A stretch of 64,000 bases of DNA from Candidatus Planktophila dulcis (GTDB lineage: Bacteria; Actinomycetota; Actinomycetes; Nanopelagicales; Nanopelagicaceae): positions 248,001-312,000 of the forward strand of contig NZ_CP016777.1 of the NCBI RefSeq assembly GCF_002288225.1, in the 5' to 3' direction. Under the pieces are notes generated by a model. The model did no database searches and was not told the origin of the DNA. It saw only the letters and a list, made by a program, of their open reading frames with translations. How positions within the stretch are numbered: the first letter of the stretch is position 1; each line of letters begins with the position of its first letter. Shown here in pieces: positions 26,837 through 37,196 of this stretch. The translations under genes and the position numbers were made by a program.

Positions 26837-28084
26837 ATGGCGCTACGGATAACAGGACTAGGTGAGGAGATCGCTGCCGTCACAGGCCTGCCCTGGAACA
26901 TCCCCCTTGAGGAGTGGCCAGAAGATCCGATGCTCGCTGAAAAGCGCGGTATCTCTCGCCACATCGTTCGCTTGGTTCGCTCCACCGATGACCCAGATTC
27001 TGAAGTCTATGCAGTGAAAGAGACCGTCTCTGAGTTTGCTAATCGTGAATACAAAATTCTTCGTGAGCTCACCCAGCTCAATTCACCGAGCGTGCAGTCG
27101 ATTGCGGTTATTGAAGGTCGCACTGATCGCAATGGGGAAGAACTTCCCTGTGCACTGGTTACTCGCTTCTTGCCGTATTCACTTCCTTACCGAGTAGTGC
27201 TTAGCGATAAGAACGTAACCGCAGAAGATGTCACGCTGATGGCAAGTGCCCTTGCACTGCTTCTGGTGCGCATGCACCTTCTTGGTTTCTGGTGGGGCGA
27301 CTGTTCACTCTCCAACACACTCTTTAGACGAGATGCTGAAGGCTATGCCGCATATCTTGTAGATGCCGAAACTGGTGAATTTCAAAAGACTCTTACTGCC
27401 GGCCAACGCGAGCATGATTTAGAGATTGCGCACTTTAACGTTGCTGCAGAGCTAGAAGACCTTCAACTCTCTGGTGTTCTCTATCCAGGAATGGATCCAA
27501 TCCGAGCAAGTACAGCGCTGATTAAGCGTTATCACCGTTTGTGGTCAGCGCTGAAAGATCGTCAAGTTCTTGATCCCACAGATCGCCATGCAGTAGAGCG
27601 CGCAATGCGACAACTGCATGATCTTGGTTTTGCTGTGGAAGAAGTATCGGTCTCTATGGAAGAGGGCGAGAATGCAGGAAAGCTCGTCTTCCAACCAAAG
27701 CTTGTTGCAGCTGGCTATCACAAGAATCGTTTGCGTGAATTGATGGGTCTTGATACAGAAGAGTTGCAAGCAAAGCGTCTACTTGCATCCTTTGATCGCT
27801 TTAGAGGACGAGAGAAATCTCCCAAGCCTCCGATGTCAGATTCAGCCATGCGTTGGTTAAATGAAGTCTTTCACCCCACCGTCAATCTCATTCCACCAGA
27901 ACTTGAAGGCCGTATTGAACGTGCTCAATTTTTCCATGAAGCCCTTGAACACCGCTGGTATTTGAGTGAACGCGCAGGCCACGATGTTGGACTAGAGTTT
28001 GCCGCGAAGTCATTTGTAGCAGAAGTATTGCCATACCGACGCGACTCAGGAGTCGATGTACGTGTAGATGGCGTGATGCAATAG
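26837..28084 (+). CDS. DUF4032 protein with kinase-like fold
   Basis: 415 residues. The N-terminal half resembles lipopolysaccharide-kinase (WaaP-like) proteins: YAVKETVSEFANREYKILREL gives the Lys/Glu pair, MHLLGFWWGDCSLSNTLF the catalytic loop, and AYLVDAETGEF the metal-binding Asp. The C-terminal half is the actinobacterial DUF4032 region. Substrate unknown. Divergent from the AI-2E transporter. Confidence 0.85.
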   Translation: MALRITGLGEEIAAVTGLPWNIPLEEWPEDPMLAEKRGISRHIVRLVRSTDDPDSEVYAVKETVSEFANREYKILRELTQLNSPSVQSIAVIEGRTDRNGEELPCALVTRFLPYSLPYRVVLSDKNVTAEDVTLMASALALLLVRMHLLGFWWGDCSLSNTLFRRDAEGYAAYLVDAETGEFQKTLTAGQREHDLEIAHFNVAAELEDLQLSGVLYPGMDPIRASTALIKRYHRLWSALKDRQVLDPTDRHAVERAMRQLHDLGFAVEEVSVSMEEGENAGKLVFQPKLVAAGYHKNRLRELMGLDTEELQAKRLLASFDRFRGREKSPKPPMSDSAMRWLNEVFHPTVNLIPPELEGRIERAQFFHEALEHRWYLSERAGHDVGLEFAAKSFVAEVLPYRRDSGVDVRVDGVMQ

Positions 28085-28097
28085 CGAGGAAGATGTC

Positions 28098-28958
28098 ATG
28101 AGTTTGCCACCAAACTTTTCACAAGCGGTAGATCTGAGCTCACTAGGAAAGCCAGCTCCCGATATGACTACACCTCTTCCAGGTATTGAAGTCACACCCC
28201 TTAATTTGCAGGCAGAAGTATTACCACTATCTAAAACAAAACCAGTCATTGTCATCTGTTGGAGTCCACGCTCTGCTGAATCAGTAAAACTTCTACGCAC
28301 TCTCGGAAGAATTGAGAGCGATGATGCGGGCAAATGGATCCTTGCCCAAGTCAATATTGATGAGCAAGCACCTGTTGCACAAGCACTTCAAGTGCGCACC
28401 ATTCCTTATGGCGTTGTCTTTATTGGCGGACAAGCAGTTCCATTCCTTGAACAGCCACTGACTGAACCACAACTACGCGAAGTGATTAGCAAAATTCTCG
28501 CTCTGGCTGCCCAACAAGGAGTTGGTGAAGAGCCAGTTGAAGAGACTGAGCCAGAAGAAGATGAAGCACTGGCAGCCCTTGATCAAGGAGATTACGTAAC
28601 CGCTGAGGCTGCATATAAGCGTTTAATCGCACGCAAACCTGCTGATAGCTATGCAAAGTTAGGTCTTGCCCAAGTTCAACTTCTTGCTCGCACAAACGGC
28701 CTCGATGCTGCCAAGATTATGGAAGATGCCATCAAGAGCCCTGACGATATTGAACTTCAGATTCAATGCGCAGATGTTGAAGTCATGAGCGGATACCTAG
28801 AGCCAGCATTTGATCGCTTACTACGTCTTCTCGTGCTCTTTGATGGCGATGAACAAAAGCGGATTAAAGATCGCCTCCTTGAACTCTTTGCACTCGTCGA
28901 TCCTGCAGATCCACGGGTAATGAAAGCCCGTACTCAGCTTGCGAATGCTCTCTTTTAA
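28098..28958 (+). CDS. thioredoxin-fold/TPR co-chaperone-like protein (YbbN/CnoX-like)
   Basis: 286 residues. Residues about 45-135 are a thioredoxin fold but the active site reads VICWSPRSAES, without a CxxC pair, so no disulfide exchange is expected. An acidic linker (EEPVEETEPEEDEAL) leads to TPR-like helices (ALDQGDYVTAEAAYKRLIARKPADSYAKLGLAQVQLL). The architecture matches the chaperone-holdase YbbN/CnoX. Thirteen nt after DUF4032, and overlapping the MFS gene by one base. Confidence 0.85.
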   Translation: MSLPPNFSQAVDLSSLGKPAPDMTTPLPGIEVTPLNLQAEVLPLSKTKPVIVICWSPRSAESVKLLRTLGRIESDDAGKWILAQVNIDEQAPVAQALQVRTIPYGVVFIGGQAVPFLEQPLTEPQLREVISKILALAAQQGVGEEPVEETEPEEDEALAALDQGDYVTAEAAYKRLIARKPADSYAKLGLAQVQLLARTNGLDAAKIMEDAIKSPDDIELQIQCADVEVMSGYLEPAFDRLLRLLVLFDGDEQKRIKDRLLELFALVDPADPRVMKARTQLANALF

Positions 28959-30163
28959 TGGCTAAAGACGTCGACCACTCGCAAGAGCAGAAGTCTCTCT
29001 ACACACTTCTCTTCCTCTTTGGCTTTGGCATTATGGCCTGGGTTCCTCGCTTTCCCGAAGTAAAGGCAAATCTTGGCCTTGATAACGGAGCATTTGGTTC
29101 CCTTATGAGCACAGGATCTATCGGTGCATTCTTTGGATTGCTCACCGTCGGTCACATCATCCATAGATTTGGCGCATTTAAAGTTACCTTGATATCAATC
29201 ACAATTCTTTTCTCAAGCCTTGTGGCACTTGTCCACGTGCAGGCTAGTTTTCTTTTTCTTATCTTTAACATTCTCTTCGGTTTTGGAATTACTGCTGTCC
29301 ACGTCTGTCTTAATAGCCAGGTCTTTCACTTCCTTGAGCGCAGCAATATCAATTTGGTGACAAGTACGGCTGGATATTGGAGCGCGGGTGCCTTGAGCAC
29401 TGCAATTCTCTCTGGATTCTTGGTTGGGCGCGTAGACCTTGTTACCCATATCGATTTCCTCTGTGTAGTAATTACCATTTTAATGTTTGCACTCGTTATT
29501 CGCTTGAGATCAGTGCTCATCGAATCTAATGAAGATTCTGAGAGTGATTACTCAATCAAGGAGATCTTTACTGGTTTCAGAATCGACTGGCCAGTGAGTT
29601 TGGGAATGGCATGCGCTGTCTATCTCGAATTTGCTATCGGTGACTGGGGAACAATTTTTACCAAAGATCGTCTTGGAATCAATGCAGGTTTGAGCACTGC
29701 TCCCTACATTATCTTCACTGCAATGATGATCTTTGGCAGATTACTCATCCATCGCATTCTTCCTAAAGCACCGCTGCATCTCTGGGTTAAGCGTGCAGCA
29801 CTTCTTGCAGGTGCTGGCTTTGGTATCTGCATCATTATCGCAACACATCTACCTGCCACCTTAAAGTGGTGGTCTTACGGACTCTTCCTCTTAGCCTTCT
29901 TCTTTGCAGGCCTTGGTTCTTCATTCCTCGGTCCATCCTTCTTCGCAGCGGCAAATAGGCGCTCTTCACAGCCAAGTGCTGTGGTTGTGGGTCAATTTGG
30001 CGTCGTCAATAACGTTCTGCTCTTTGGCATTAAGTGGATTGTTGCGTGGACAATTCAATTCACTGGATCAATCGCACTAGCGATGATGATTCCAACGCTG
30101 ATGATGCTTGCAACCATCTTTTTTGTTGATTCCCTTAAAGAAGACTCTCAGTCAAAGGTCTAA
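28958..30163 (+). CDS. major facilitator superfamily transporter
   Basis: 401 residues with 12 predicted membrane helices; FGIMAWVPRFPEVKANLGLDNGAFGSLMSTGSIGAFFG is typical of the YbjJ/FucP-like sugar-type MFS branch. Substrate unknown. Starts on the last base of the preceding stop (TAATG); convergent with aceE (9-nt gap). Confidence 0.9.
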   Translation: MAKDVDHSQEQKSLYTLLFLFGFGIMAWVPRFPEVKANLGLDNGAFGSLMSTGSIGAFFGLLTVGHIIHRFGAFKVTLISITILFSSLVALVHVQASFLFLIFNILFGFGITAVHVCLNSQVFHFLERSNINLVTSTAGYWSAGALSTAILSGFLVGRVDLVTHIDFLCVVITILMFALVIRLRSVLIESNEDSESDYSIKEIFTGFRIDWPVSLGMACAVYLEFAIGDWGTIFTKDRLGINAGLSTAPYIIFTAMMIFGRLLIHRILPKAPLHLWVKRAALLAGAGFGICIIIATHLPATLKWWSYGLFLLAFFFAGLGSSFLGPSFFAAANRRSSQPSAVVVGQFGVVNNVLLFGIKWIVAWTIQFTGSIALAMMIPTLMMLATIFFVDSLKEDSQSKV

Positions 30164-30172
30164 GAAGGTAGA

Positions 30173-32893
30173 TCAGCCAGAACCTTCGGTGTTGCCAGCA
30201 TCTGCTGAGCGCACATCGAAGATGCGGTACTTATCGATAGCTTCTTGAACTACAGATTCCTTTACTTCTCCTGCCTTAGCAAGTTCAGCTAAGGTTGCAA
30301 CCACGATTGACTCTGCATCAACCTTGAAGTGGCGACGTAGAGCACCGCGAGTATCAGATAAACCAAAGCCATCTGTTCCCAGTGAATGGAATGCATTAGG
30401 AACCCATGGTGAAATTTGGTCTTGGACAGCGCGCATGAAGTCAGAGACTGCAATGACAGGTCCCTGCGTTGCCTTGAGCTTGTCATAGACATATGCGCTC
30501 TTCTTATCCTTCGGATTAAGCATGTTATGGCGATCTACTTCAAGACCATCACGACGAAGCTCATTCCAAGAAGTTACTGACCAGACGGAGGCTGCAACGC
30601 CCCAATCTTCAGCAAGAAGTTTCTGTGCCTTAAGGGCCCAATTAACTCCAACACCGGATGCAAGAATCTGTGCATTCTTCTTACGCTGCTTTGAAGCACC
30701 TGCATAGAGATAAATACCCTTGAGCAGACCTTCGAGATCTAAGTTATCTGGTTCAGCCGGTTGCATATATGGCTCGTTATATACAGTCATGTAGTAATAA
30801 ATATTCTCGCTATCTTCTCCATACATACGGCGCAGACCATCTTTAAAGATATGTCCGACTTCATATGCAAACGCTGGGTCATAGGAGACAACTGCTGGGT
30901 TCGTTGCTGCAAGTAGGTGTGAATGGCCATCTTCATGCTGCAGGCCTTCACCGTTAAGAGTTGTGCGGCCTGCTGTTGCACCGAGAACGAATCCACGAAC
31001 TAACTGGTCTGCAGCTGCCCAGAAGGCATCTCCTGTGCGCTGGAATCCAAACATGGAGTAGAAGATGTAGATAGGAATCATTGGCTCGTTATGGGTTGAG
31101 TAAGAAGAGCCCACAGCGGTAAATGAAGCAACAGATCCTGCTTCGTTAATTCCTTCGTGAAGGATGACACCCGATGTTGATTCCTTATAGGACAACATCA
31201 ATTCACGGTCGACTGCCAAGTATTGCTGACCATGTGGTGAATAGATCTTCAAAGTTGGAAATAGTGAATCAAGTCCGAATGTGCGGGCTTCATCAGGAAT
31301 GATTGGAACAAGGCGGCTGCCAAGACCTGGGTCCTTAATGAGGTCCTTCAACATACGGACAAATGCCATCGTTGTTGCCACTTCTTGTTGTCCTGAACCA
31401 CGACGAACTGATTCATATGCCTCATCAGCAGGCTGTTGAAGTGGGCGAGAAACCTTGCGACGGCTTGGAATAGAACCACCGAGTTCGCGACGACGTTCTT
31501 CCAAGTACTTCATCTCAGGAGAATCTGCTGGAAGCTTGTAGTAAGAAGGTGTGTACTTATCCAAAGCGCTATCTGGCAATGGAATTTCAAGGCGATCGCG
31601 GAATTCGATGATGTCTTCAAGAGTCATCTTCTTCATCTGGTGCGTTGAGTTACGTCCTTCGAAGTGGGAACCAAGTGTCCAGCCCTTGACTGTCTTAGCC
31701 AAGATCACTGTTGGGCGACCATTCTTCTCAGTTGCAGCTGTATATGCAGCAAAGAGCTTGCGATAGTCATGGCCACCGCGCTTAAGGTTCCAAATCTGAT
31801 CATCTGAATAGTTAGAGACCATTGCTGCAGTGCGTGGATCACGGTTGAAGAAGTGTTCGCGAACAAATGCGCCACTTTCAGCCTTAAATGTCTGGTAATC
31901 ACCATCGAGTGTGGTGTTCATGATGTTAACGAGTGCGCCTTCGCGGTCTTGTGCAAGGAGTGGATCCCATCCACGGCCCCACACAACCTTGATGACATTC
32001 CATCCAGCTCCACCGAAGATTGATTCAAGCTCTTGAATAATCTTGCCATTACCGCGCACAGGGCCATCAAGGCGCTGCAAATTACAGTTCACAACGAAGG
32101 TGAGGTTGTCGAGCTTCTCACGCGATGCAAGTCCAATAGCACCCAGTGTGTCGACCTCATCCATTTCACCATCGCCTAGGAATGCCCAGACGTTCTGATC
32201 GCTGGTGTCCTTGATGCCGCGGTTATGTAAGTAACGATTAAAGCGCGCTTGATAAATTGCATTGATTGGCCCAATACCCATAGAGACTGTTGGGAATTGC
32301 CAGAAGTCTGGCATCAAACGTGGATGTGGGTATGACGATAGACCGCCACCTTCATGTGAAAGTTCTTGGCGGAATCCATCAAGCTGGTTCTCACTAAAGC
32401 GACCTTCAAGAAATGCACGTGAATACATTCCAGGAGATGCGTGACCTTGGAAGAAGATTTGATCTCCGCCACCTGCATGGTCTTGTCCGCGGAAGAAGTG
32501 GTTAAAACCAACTTCATAGAGCGCAGCAGAAGATGCGTATGTAGAGATGTGTCCGCCGACGCCAATTCCCGGACGCTGAGCACGGTGCACCAAGATTGCT
32601 GCGTTCCAACGAACTGCTGCACGAATACGGCGCTCAATATCTTCGTCTCCTGGAAAATCTGGTTCATTCTCTGGAGAAATTGTGTTGATGTAATCGGTTG
32701 TGCGAAGGTCAGGAAGACCAATCTGCTTCTCATGTGCTCGCTTGAGAAGTTGGAGCATTAGGTAACGCGCGCGAACTGGGCCAGCAGCATTCAGTGCTGC
32801 ATCAAAAGAGGCTTGCCATTCAGCTGTTTCAGCAGGATCTGTATCTACTAATTGGTCGATTATCTGATCTGGCGATCCGGCAAATTCGGTCAT
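30173..32893 (-). CDS. aceE: pyruvate dehydrogenase E1 component, homodimeric type
   Basis: 906 residues. Decarboxylates pyruvate with thiamine diphosphate and passes the acetyl group to the E2 lipoyl domain. [14 protein letters not shown]...[18 protein letters not shown] is the ThDP/Mg motif; [33 protein letters not shown] and [23 protein letters not shown] are signature blocks. Full length. Divergent from DUF3052 and peroxiredoxin genes, a common actinobacterial arrangement. Confidence 0.98.
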   Translation of the reverse strand: MTEFAGSPDQIIDQLVDTDPAETAEWQASFDAALNAAGPVRARYLMLQLLKRAHEKQIGLPDLRTTDYINTISPENEPDFPGDEDIERRIRAAVRWNAAILVHRAQRPGIGVGGHISTYASSAALYEVGFNHFFRGQDHAGGGDQIFFQGHASPGMYSRAFLEGRFSENQLDGFRQELSHEGGGLSSYPHPRLMPDFWQFPTVSMGIGPINAIYQARFNRYLHNRGIKDTSDQNVWAFLGDGEMDEVDTLGAIGLASREKLDNLTFVVNCNLQRLDGPVRGNGKIIQELESIFGGAGWNVIKVVWGRGWDPLLAQDREGALVNIMNTTLDGDYQTFKAESGAFVREHFFNRDPRTAAMVSNYSDDQIWNLKRGGHDYRKLFAAYTAATEKNGRPTVILAKTVKGWTLGSHFEGRNSTHQMKKMTLEDIIEFRDRLEIPLPDSALDKYTPSYYKLPADSPEMKYLEERRRELGGSIPSRRKVSRPLQQPADEAYESVRRGSGQQEVATTMAFVRMLKDLIKDPGLGSRLVPIIPDEARTFGLDSLFPTLKIYSPHGQQYLAVDRELMLSYKESTSGVILHEGINEAGSVASFTAVGSSYSTHNEPMIPIYIFYSMFGFQRTGDAFWAAADQLVRGFVLGATAGRTTLNGEGLQHEDGHSHLLAATNPAVVSYDPAFAYEVGHIFKDGLRRMYGEDSENIYYYMTVYNEPYMQPAEPDNLDLEGLLKGIYLYAGASKQRKKNAQILASGVGVNWALKAQKLLAEDWGVAASVWSVTSWNELRRDGLEVDRHNMLNPKDKKSAYVYDKLKATQGPVIAVSDFMRAVQDQISPWVPNAFHSLGTDGFGLSDTRGALRRHFKVDAESIVVATLAELAKAGEVKESVVQEAIDKYRIFDVRSADAGNTEGSG

Positions 32894-33004
32894 GGCCGTA
32901 TTCTTCCGTCAAAGGGGGATGAGCGCAAAAAAATCGGCTGTGAAGGCGCCAAAACCCTTGTAAATATCCGTCTCATCCGTTGGACTTATCCCGTGGCAAT
33001 ACGC

Positions 33005-33385
33005 ATGGGTTTTGCTAAAGGAGAGCTCATCCTTGAAATCGGCTATGGAGCCGATTGTGATGATGCTCTGCGCACTGAGATTAAGAAGATAGTTGCAACT
33101 GATTTTCATGAAAATTCCACCAATGAAGTTGTTGATGCTGTCTTGCTCTGGTTCCGCGATGGCGATGGTGATCTCGTCGATGAATTAATGGATGCCATGG
33201 CATATCTATCTGAGACTGGACCCATATGGGTTCTGACTCCCAAGGTCGGCCGCGATGGCCATGTTGAACCCAGTGATATCCAAGATGCAGCTCCAACATG
33301 TGGGCTGAGCCAAACATCCACACTCGTTGTTGCACAGGATTGGACTGCAACTCGTCTAGTGGCACGTAAGGCGGGCAAGCGATAG
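33005..33385 (+). CDS. DUF3052 family protein
   Basis: 126 residues from ATG 33005: MGFAKGELILEIGYGADCDDALR, then DAVLLWFRDGDGDLVDELMDAM and GPIWVLTPKVGRDGHVEPSDIQDAAPTCGLSQTS, diagnostic of the actinobacterial DUF3052 family of unknown role. A GTG at 32993 is an alternative start. The frame is open back to 32852, which would overlap the aceE start and is unlikely. Adjacent to peroxiredoxin, as in relatives. Confidence 0.85.
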   Translation: MGFAKGELILEIGYGADCDDALRTEIKKIVATDFHENSTNEVVDAVLLWFRDGDGDLVDELMDAMAYLSETGPIWVLTPKVGRDGHVEPSDIQDAAPTCGLSQTSTLVVAQDWTATRLVARKAGKR

Positions 33386-33388
33386 ATT
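33383..33388 (+). promoter_or_regulatory. -10 box of a leaderless peroxiredoxin promoter
   Basis: TAGATT, 6 nt before the ATG at 33395, overlapping the DUF3052 stop codon. Confidence 0.5.
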
Positions 33389-33394
33389 CGCGCC

Positions 33395-33853
33395 ATGACT
33401 CTGACAATTGGCCAAGCCGCACCAGATTTCGAATTAAAGAATCAATATGGAGAACTGGTAAAGCTCTCATCCTTTAAGGGAGAGAAGAACGTAGTCGTTC
33501 TCTTTATCCCCTTTGCATTCACAGGCACATGCACTGGTGAACTCTGCGCAATCCGTGATGACCTTGCTGCATTTCAAAACGATAACGTTCAGGTGCTCGC
33601 AATCTCATGTGACTCTCCATTTACACAGAAGATTTTCGCTGAGCAAGAGGGATATAAGTTCCCAGTACTTGCAGATTTCTGGCCACATGGCGCAGCAGCA
33701 CAGGCATATGGAATCTTCAATGCAGATCTTGGTTGCGCATTGCGCGGCACATTCATCATTGATAAAGAGGGCATCATCCGTTGGACTGTAGTTAATGGCC
33801 TTGGCGATGCTCGCAACAATGGTGATTACAAGAGCGCTATTGCAGCGCTCTAA
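33395..33853 (+). CDS. peroxiredoxin, AhpE-like
   Basis: 152 residues, reduces hydroperoxides. The PFAFTGTCTGELCAIRD block holds the peroxidatic Cys (about residue 46, PxxxTxxC) and a second Cys five residues later; FIIDKEGIIRWTVV is the C-terminal strand pair. It matches the one-Cys AhpE/bacterioferritin-comigratory branch. Ends 71 nt before tRNA-Val. Confidence 0.95.
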   Translation: MTLTIGQAAPDFELKNQYGELVKLSSFKGEKNVVVLFIPFAFTGTCTGELCAIRDDLAAFQNDNVQVLAISCDSPFTQKIFAEQEGYKFPVLADFWPHGAAAQAYGIFNADLGCALRGTFIIDKEGIIRWTVVNGLGDARNNGDYKSAIAAL

Positions 33854-33924
33854 CCACGCATACTTCACGCACGATTTTCGTACTTTCGCTTATATAAAGT
33901 AGTATTCGCGAGCAGTACATAGCC

Positions 33925-33996
33925 GGGTGGCTAGCTCAGTGGTAGAGCGCCTCGTTTACACCGAGGATGTCGGGGGTTCGAAACCCTCGCCGCCCA
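33925..33996 (+). tRNA. tRNA-Val (anticodon TAC)
   Basis: A 72-nt cloverleaf: acceptor GGGTGGC/GCCGCCC with one G-T pair, D arm GCTC...GAGC, anticodon stem CCTCG/CGAGG with loop TTTACAC (TAC), T arm GGGGG TTCGAAA CCCTC. The CCA end is not encoded (CACA follows). Confidence 0.97.
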
Positions 33997-34047
33997 CACA
34001 GTCTTCATAGGAAAATCGCCTCTTCAATTGCGTGCAACAATCACGAC

Positions 34048-34422
34048 ATGAAGATAAGAATCTCGCTCGTTGTTAGTGCACTGTTCTTTCTTCCAATTCT
34101 TAATTCACCTGCGGCTCAAGCCCATGCAGCTCTTGAAAGCACCCTTCCTGCAAAGGGTGCGGTAGTAGCAAAGACAACCAATAAGGTCACTATGAACTTT
34201 GGTGAAGATATCTTGGTCATTAAGGGAAAGAATCCCAATTCGATTCTTGTCTCCGATAGCCGTGGAAAGAAAGTCAGCTTTGGCAGCACCACTATCTCGG
34301 GGGCAAAAATCTCCAGCGCTCTCAAGGCTCCGCTGAGCCCAGGTAAGTACACGGTGAAATACCGAGTTGTATCAGCAGATGGTCACGTAGTCGCAGGAAG
34401 CTACACATTCACCGTTAAGTAA
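34048..34422 (+). CDS. CopC-domain copper-binding secreted protein
   Basis: 124 residues. Signal peptide to ...SPAAQA, giving a mature N-terminal His (HAALESTLPAKGAVV) as in CopC, where it binds copper; VSADGHVVAGSYTFTV is the conserved C-terminal strand with the second His. Length equals a single CopC beta barrel; no CopD is fused or adjacent. ATG 34048 gives the signal peptide directly. Confidence 0.9.
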   Translation: MKIRISLVVSALFFLPILNSPAAQAHAALESTLPAKGAVVAKTTNKVTMNFGEDILVIKGKNPNSILVSDSRGKKVSFGSTTISGAKISSALKAPLSPGKYTVKYRVVSADGHVVAGSYTFTVK

Positions 34423-34439
34423 TGAAGTAAGGTAACGCT

Positions 34440-35168
34440 GTGAAGGCAAGCGAGAGTGACCAGAGATCGATTCTGGATATCCAGAAATTCGATCACCAGA
34501 TGTCGACCTTGAAGAATAAGGCAGCTAACCTTCCTGAACTTGCTGAGATTGCATCAACGACTATCAAGTCAAACAATGTTCGAGACCTGCGTATTGCTGC
34601 AGAGACTGAGCTCAGTGATGTTAAGCGTGAGCTTGCACGTGCTGAAGGCGATGTTGAACAGATTGTTACCCGCATTGAACGCGATGAGAAGCGCTTGGCC
34701 TCAGGAACAGGAACCCCCAAAGAGCTGGAGCAGACTCAGCATGAGCTCGGCACACTCGGTGCACGCCGCTCAGAGCTAGAAGAAGTTGAACTTGAAATCA
34801 TGATGCGCGTTGATGGAATTAAGGATCGCATCGCAACACTTTCTCAAGAAGAGAATGAGCTGGGTATGGTTTTAGCAGATCTGAATATCCGTAAAGAGAA
34901 CGCTCTCGCTGCTATCCACACAGAATTAGAAGGTATTGAGACTGACCGTAAGGCGACAACACAATCTGTGGACGCTGAGTTCCTTGCTCTCTACGAGAAA
35001 ATTCGCGCAGGAAGTAATGGAATTGGTGCTGCCGCACTCGCTGGCAACCAATGCAAAGGCTGCAACCTCACACTCAACACCATTGAACTTCAACGTATTG
35101 CAGGTCTTGCCCAGGATGAAGTCGTTCGCTGCGAGGAATGTCGCTGCATATTGGTGCGTGATAAGTAG
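34440..35168 (+). CDS. coiled-coil protein with C-terminal C4 zinc ribbon (CdsZ/DUF164-like)
   Basis: 242 residues. A long coiled coil (about 10-185) ends in a zinc ribbon with CKGC (near 205) and CEEC (near 230). This family is conserved in actinobacteria beside the RNase H/phosphatase gene, as here. It is proposed to act on nucleic acid or ribosome metabolism, not firmly settled. GTG start at 34440; the TAG overlaps the next GTG by one base. Confidence 0.88.
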   Translation: MKASESDQRSILDIQKFDHQMSTLKNKAANLPELAEIASTTIKSNNVRDLRIAAETELSDVKRELARAEGDVEQIVTRIERDEKRLASGTGTPKELEQTQHELGTLGARRSELEEVELEIMMRVDGIKDRIATLSQEENELGMVLADLNIRKENALAAIHTELEGIETDRKATTQSVDAEFLALYEKIRAGSNGIGAAALAGNQCKGCNLTLNTIELQRIAGLAQDEVVRCEECRCILVRDK

Positions 35169-36250
35169 TGGCACGTCACTTCAAACTCACAGCCGATGGC
35201 GGCTCACGCGGTAATCCTGGTCCTGCAGGCTATGGCGCTGTCGTAACAGAAGGCGGAAAGATTGTTGCTGAGCTCTTTGATGTCATAGGAGTTGCCACCA
35301 ATAACGTTGCTGAATACAACGGTCTCCTTGCAGGCCTTTCACATATCAACACTTTAGATTCCCAAGCAACTGTTGAAGTGGCGATGGATTCAAAGCTTGT
35401 AGTGGAGCAGATGTCAGGGCGCTGGCAGATTAAGCACGCAGATATGCGCAACCTTGCTAAGCAATGTCGCGATGCACATCCTGCAGCCCTTGTTACCTAT
35501 TCATGGATTCCCCGCGATGAGAACTCACATGCAGATCGCCTTGCCAATAAAGCACTCGATGGCGGCAGTGCTCATAAGCCCATTGCAGTAATCCAGCAGA
35601 ACTTTCTGACAGATCGCCTGCGTAGTGCTGAGATTCCTACCTTTATCTACTTTGTTCGCCACGGTGAAACAGTTCTGACTCCAGCACGAAAGTTTTCAGG
35701 CACAGGCTCCCTTGATCCAGAGCTGATGCAAGAAGGTCTAGACCAAGCAGATCTTGTTGCTGCAGAGTGCGCAAAGTTAGGCGCTGAAGTTCTCATTGCA
35801 TCCCCACTTAATCGCACGCGCCAAACAGCAGAGGCAATTGCCCGCACTACAGGTCTTGAGATCATCTTTGATGAAGTGTGGTTTGAACTCTCATTCGGTT
35901 CATGGGATGGAAAAGCTATTGAAGAGGTGAGAGAGCAAGAGCCAGATGCCTATCAAGCTTGGCTTAACTCATCTTCCTATGCCCCTCCTGGGGGAGAGTC
36001 ATACGATGAAGCCTCCATCCGCATCGAAGAAGCACTTGAAAAGCTTGTTGCGCAATACCCAGGAAAGAAAATTATCGTTGTTACGCATAACGGTGTGATT
36101 AAAACTGCAGCAAAAATCGCAGTAGATGGCCCCAGTGATGCGGTCTTTCATATGGATGTCACGCCTTGTTCGCTATCCTCTATCTCTATCTGGCCCTCTG
36201 ATGGCCTTCGCGCCCTGCGATCATTTAACGAAAGAGGACATCTACGATGA
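35168..36250 (+). CDS. bifunctional RNase HI / histidine phosphatase
   Basis: 360 residues. The N-terminal RNase H domain (LTADGGSRGNPGPAGYGAVV; VAEYNGLLAGL; RDENSHADRLANKAL) supplies the DEDD residues that cut RNA in RNA:DNA hybrids. The C-terminal phosphoglycerate-mutase-like domain (FVRHGETVLT, SPLNRTRQTAEAI, VVTHNGVIK) holds the RHG and late His catalytic residues. It matches mycobacterial Rv2228c, whose phosphatase half is linked to alpha-ribazole-phosphate/B12 metabolism. Overlaps terC by ATGA. Confidence 0.93.
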   Translation: MARHFKLTADGGSRGNPGPAGYGAVVTEGGKIVAELFDVIGVATNNVAEYNGLLAGLSHINTLDSQATVEVAMDSKLVVEQMSGRWQIKHADMRNLAKQCRDAHPAALVTYSWIPRDENSHADRLANKALDGGSAHKPIAVIQQNFLTDRLRSAEIPTFIYFVRHGETVLTPARKFSGTGSLDPELMQEGLDQADLVAAECAKLGAEVLIASPLNRTRQTAEAIARTTGLEIIFDEVWFELSFGSWDGKAIEEVREQEPDAYQAWLNSSSYAPPGGESYDEASIRIEEALEKLVAQYPGKKIIVVTHNGVIKTAAKIAVDGPSDAVFHMDVTPCSLSSISIWPSDGLRALRSFNERGHLR

Positions 36251-37134
36251 TTTCATCAACAGAATGGCTTGTGACCATAGGAATCCTTGGCACAGTCATT
36301 ATCTTGGACCTCATCCTTGCAATTGTCCGCCGCAATAAGGAGACCACACCGCGCGAAGCGCTGAGCTGGACTCTCTTCTATGTCGTTGCAGCTATCGCAT
36401 TTGGCTACCTGCTCCCTCAGTGGGCACCTGCTGAATACCGTAAGGAGTTCATTGCAGGCTGGCTCACTGAGTACTCACTCTCTGTTGATAATCTCTTTGT
36501 ATTCATCATCTTGCTTTCAACACTTAAAATTAAGAAGGAATCTCAGCAGCTCGTACTGCTTCTGGGAATCATGATTGCAATCGTTCTACGCGTCATCCTG
36601 ATCTTCCTAGGCGTTGCATTAGTCACTCGCTTTACATGGGTCTTCTTCTTCTTTGGCGCCTTCCTTATCTTTACCGCATACAAGCTGGTTAATGAGAAAG
36701 AGAATGTGGAAGATGACGAAGCAAAGCTCGTCACATTCCTACGTAAGCGAGGATTTAGCAACTTTGCAATTGCTCTTATTGCACTCGGTATCACTGACCT
36801 CATCTTTGCTCTTGACTCAATTCCAGCAATTCTTGGACTGACTACAAGTAGTTACGTTGTCATCACAGCAAATATCTTTGCGCTCATGGGACTTCGCCAG
36901 CTCTACTTCCTGCTTCAAGGGCTGATGGATCGCTTGATCCACCTCTCACGTGGTCTGGCATTTATCTTGGCATTCATCGGAGTCAAGATGGTTCTTCACG
37001 CCGTACACAGCCTTGGCGTCCACGTCCCAGAGATTTCTCTCGAGCTAAGTCTGGGTGTCATCATCACCACGCTCACAGTCACCGCAATCACCAGCCTCTA
37101 TGCCACCAGAAATGTGGAGAAGCCCAAAGCCTGA
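36247..37134 (+). CDS. TerC family integral membrane protein
   Basis: 295 residues, about nine membrane helices. Family motifs are the acidic LTEYSLSVDNLFVFIILL and ALGITDLIFALDSIPAILGLT, which bind metal in TerC/Alx proteins. Alx homologues export manganese, and others support tellurite resistance or co-translocational metalation; which applies is not shown. Coupled to the upstream RNase H gene. Confidence 0.93.
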   Translation: MISSTEWLVTIGILGTVIILDLILAIVRRNKETTPREALSWTLFYVVAAIAFGYLLPQWAPAEYRKEFIAGWLTEYSLSVDNLFVFIILLSTLKIKKESQQLVLLLGIMIAIVLRVILIFLGVALVTRFTWVFFFFGAFLIFTAYKLVNEKENVEDDEAKLVTFLRKRGFSNFAIALIALGITDLIFALDSIPAILGLTTSSYVVITANIFALMGLRQLYFLLQGLMDRLIHLSRGLAFILAFIGVKMVLHAVHSLGVHVPEISLELSLGVIITTLTVTAITSLYATRNVEKPKA

Positions 37135-37196
37135 CCCTTGCGCCAGCAATGCCTTAAGAGCATTATGAAGCCACCACAGTGCGATGGAGGTCAGCG

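Noticed and set aside
32852-33004. N-terminal extension of the DUF3052 gene
   Set aside because: It would overlap the aceE start and its promoter, and the family begins near MGFAKGELILEIGYG.
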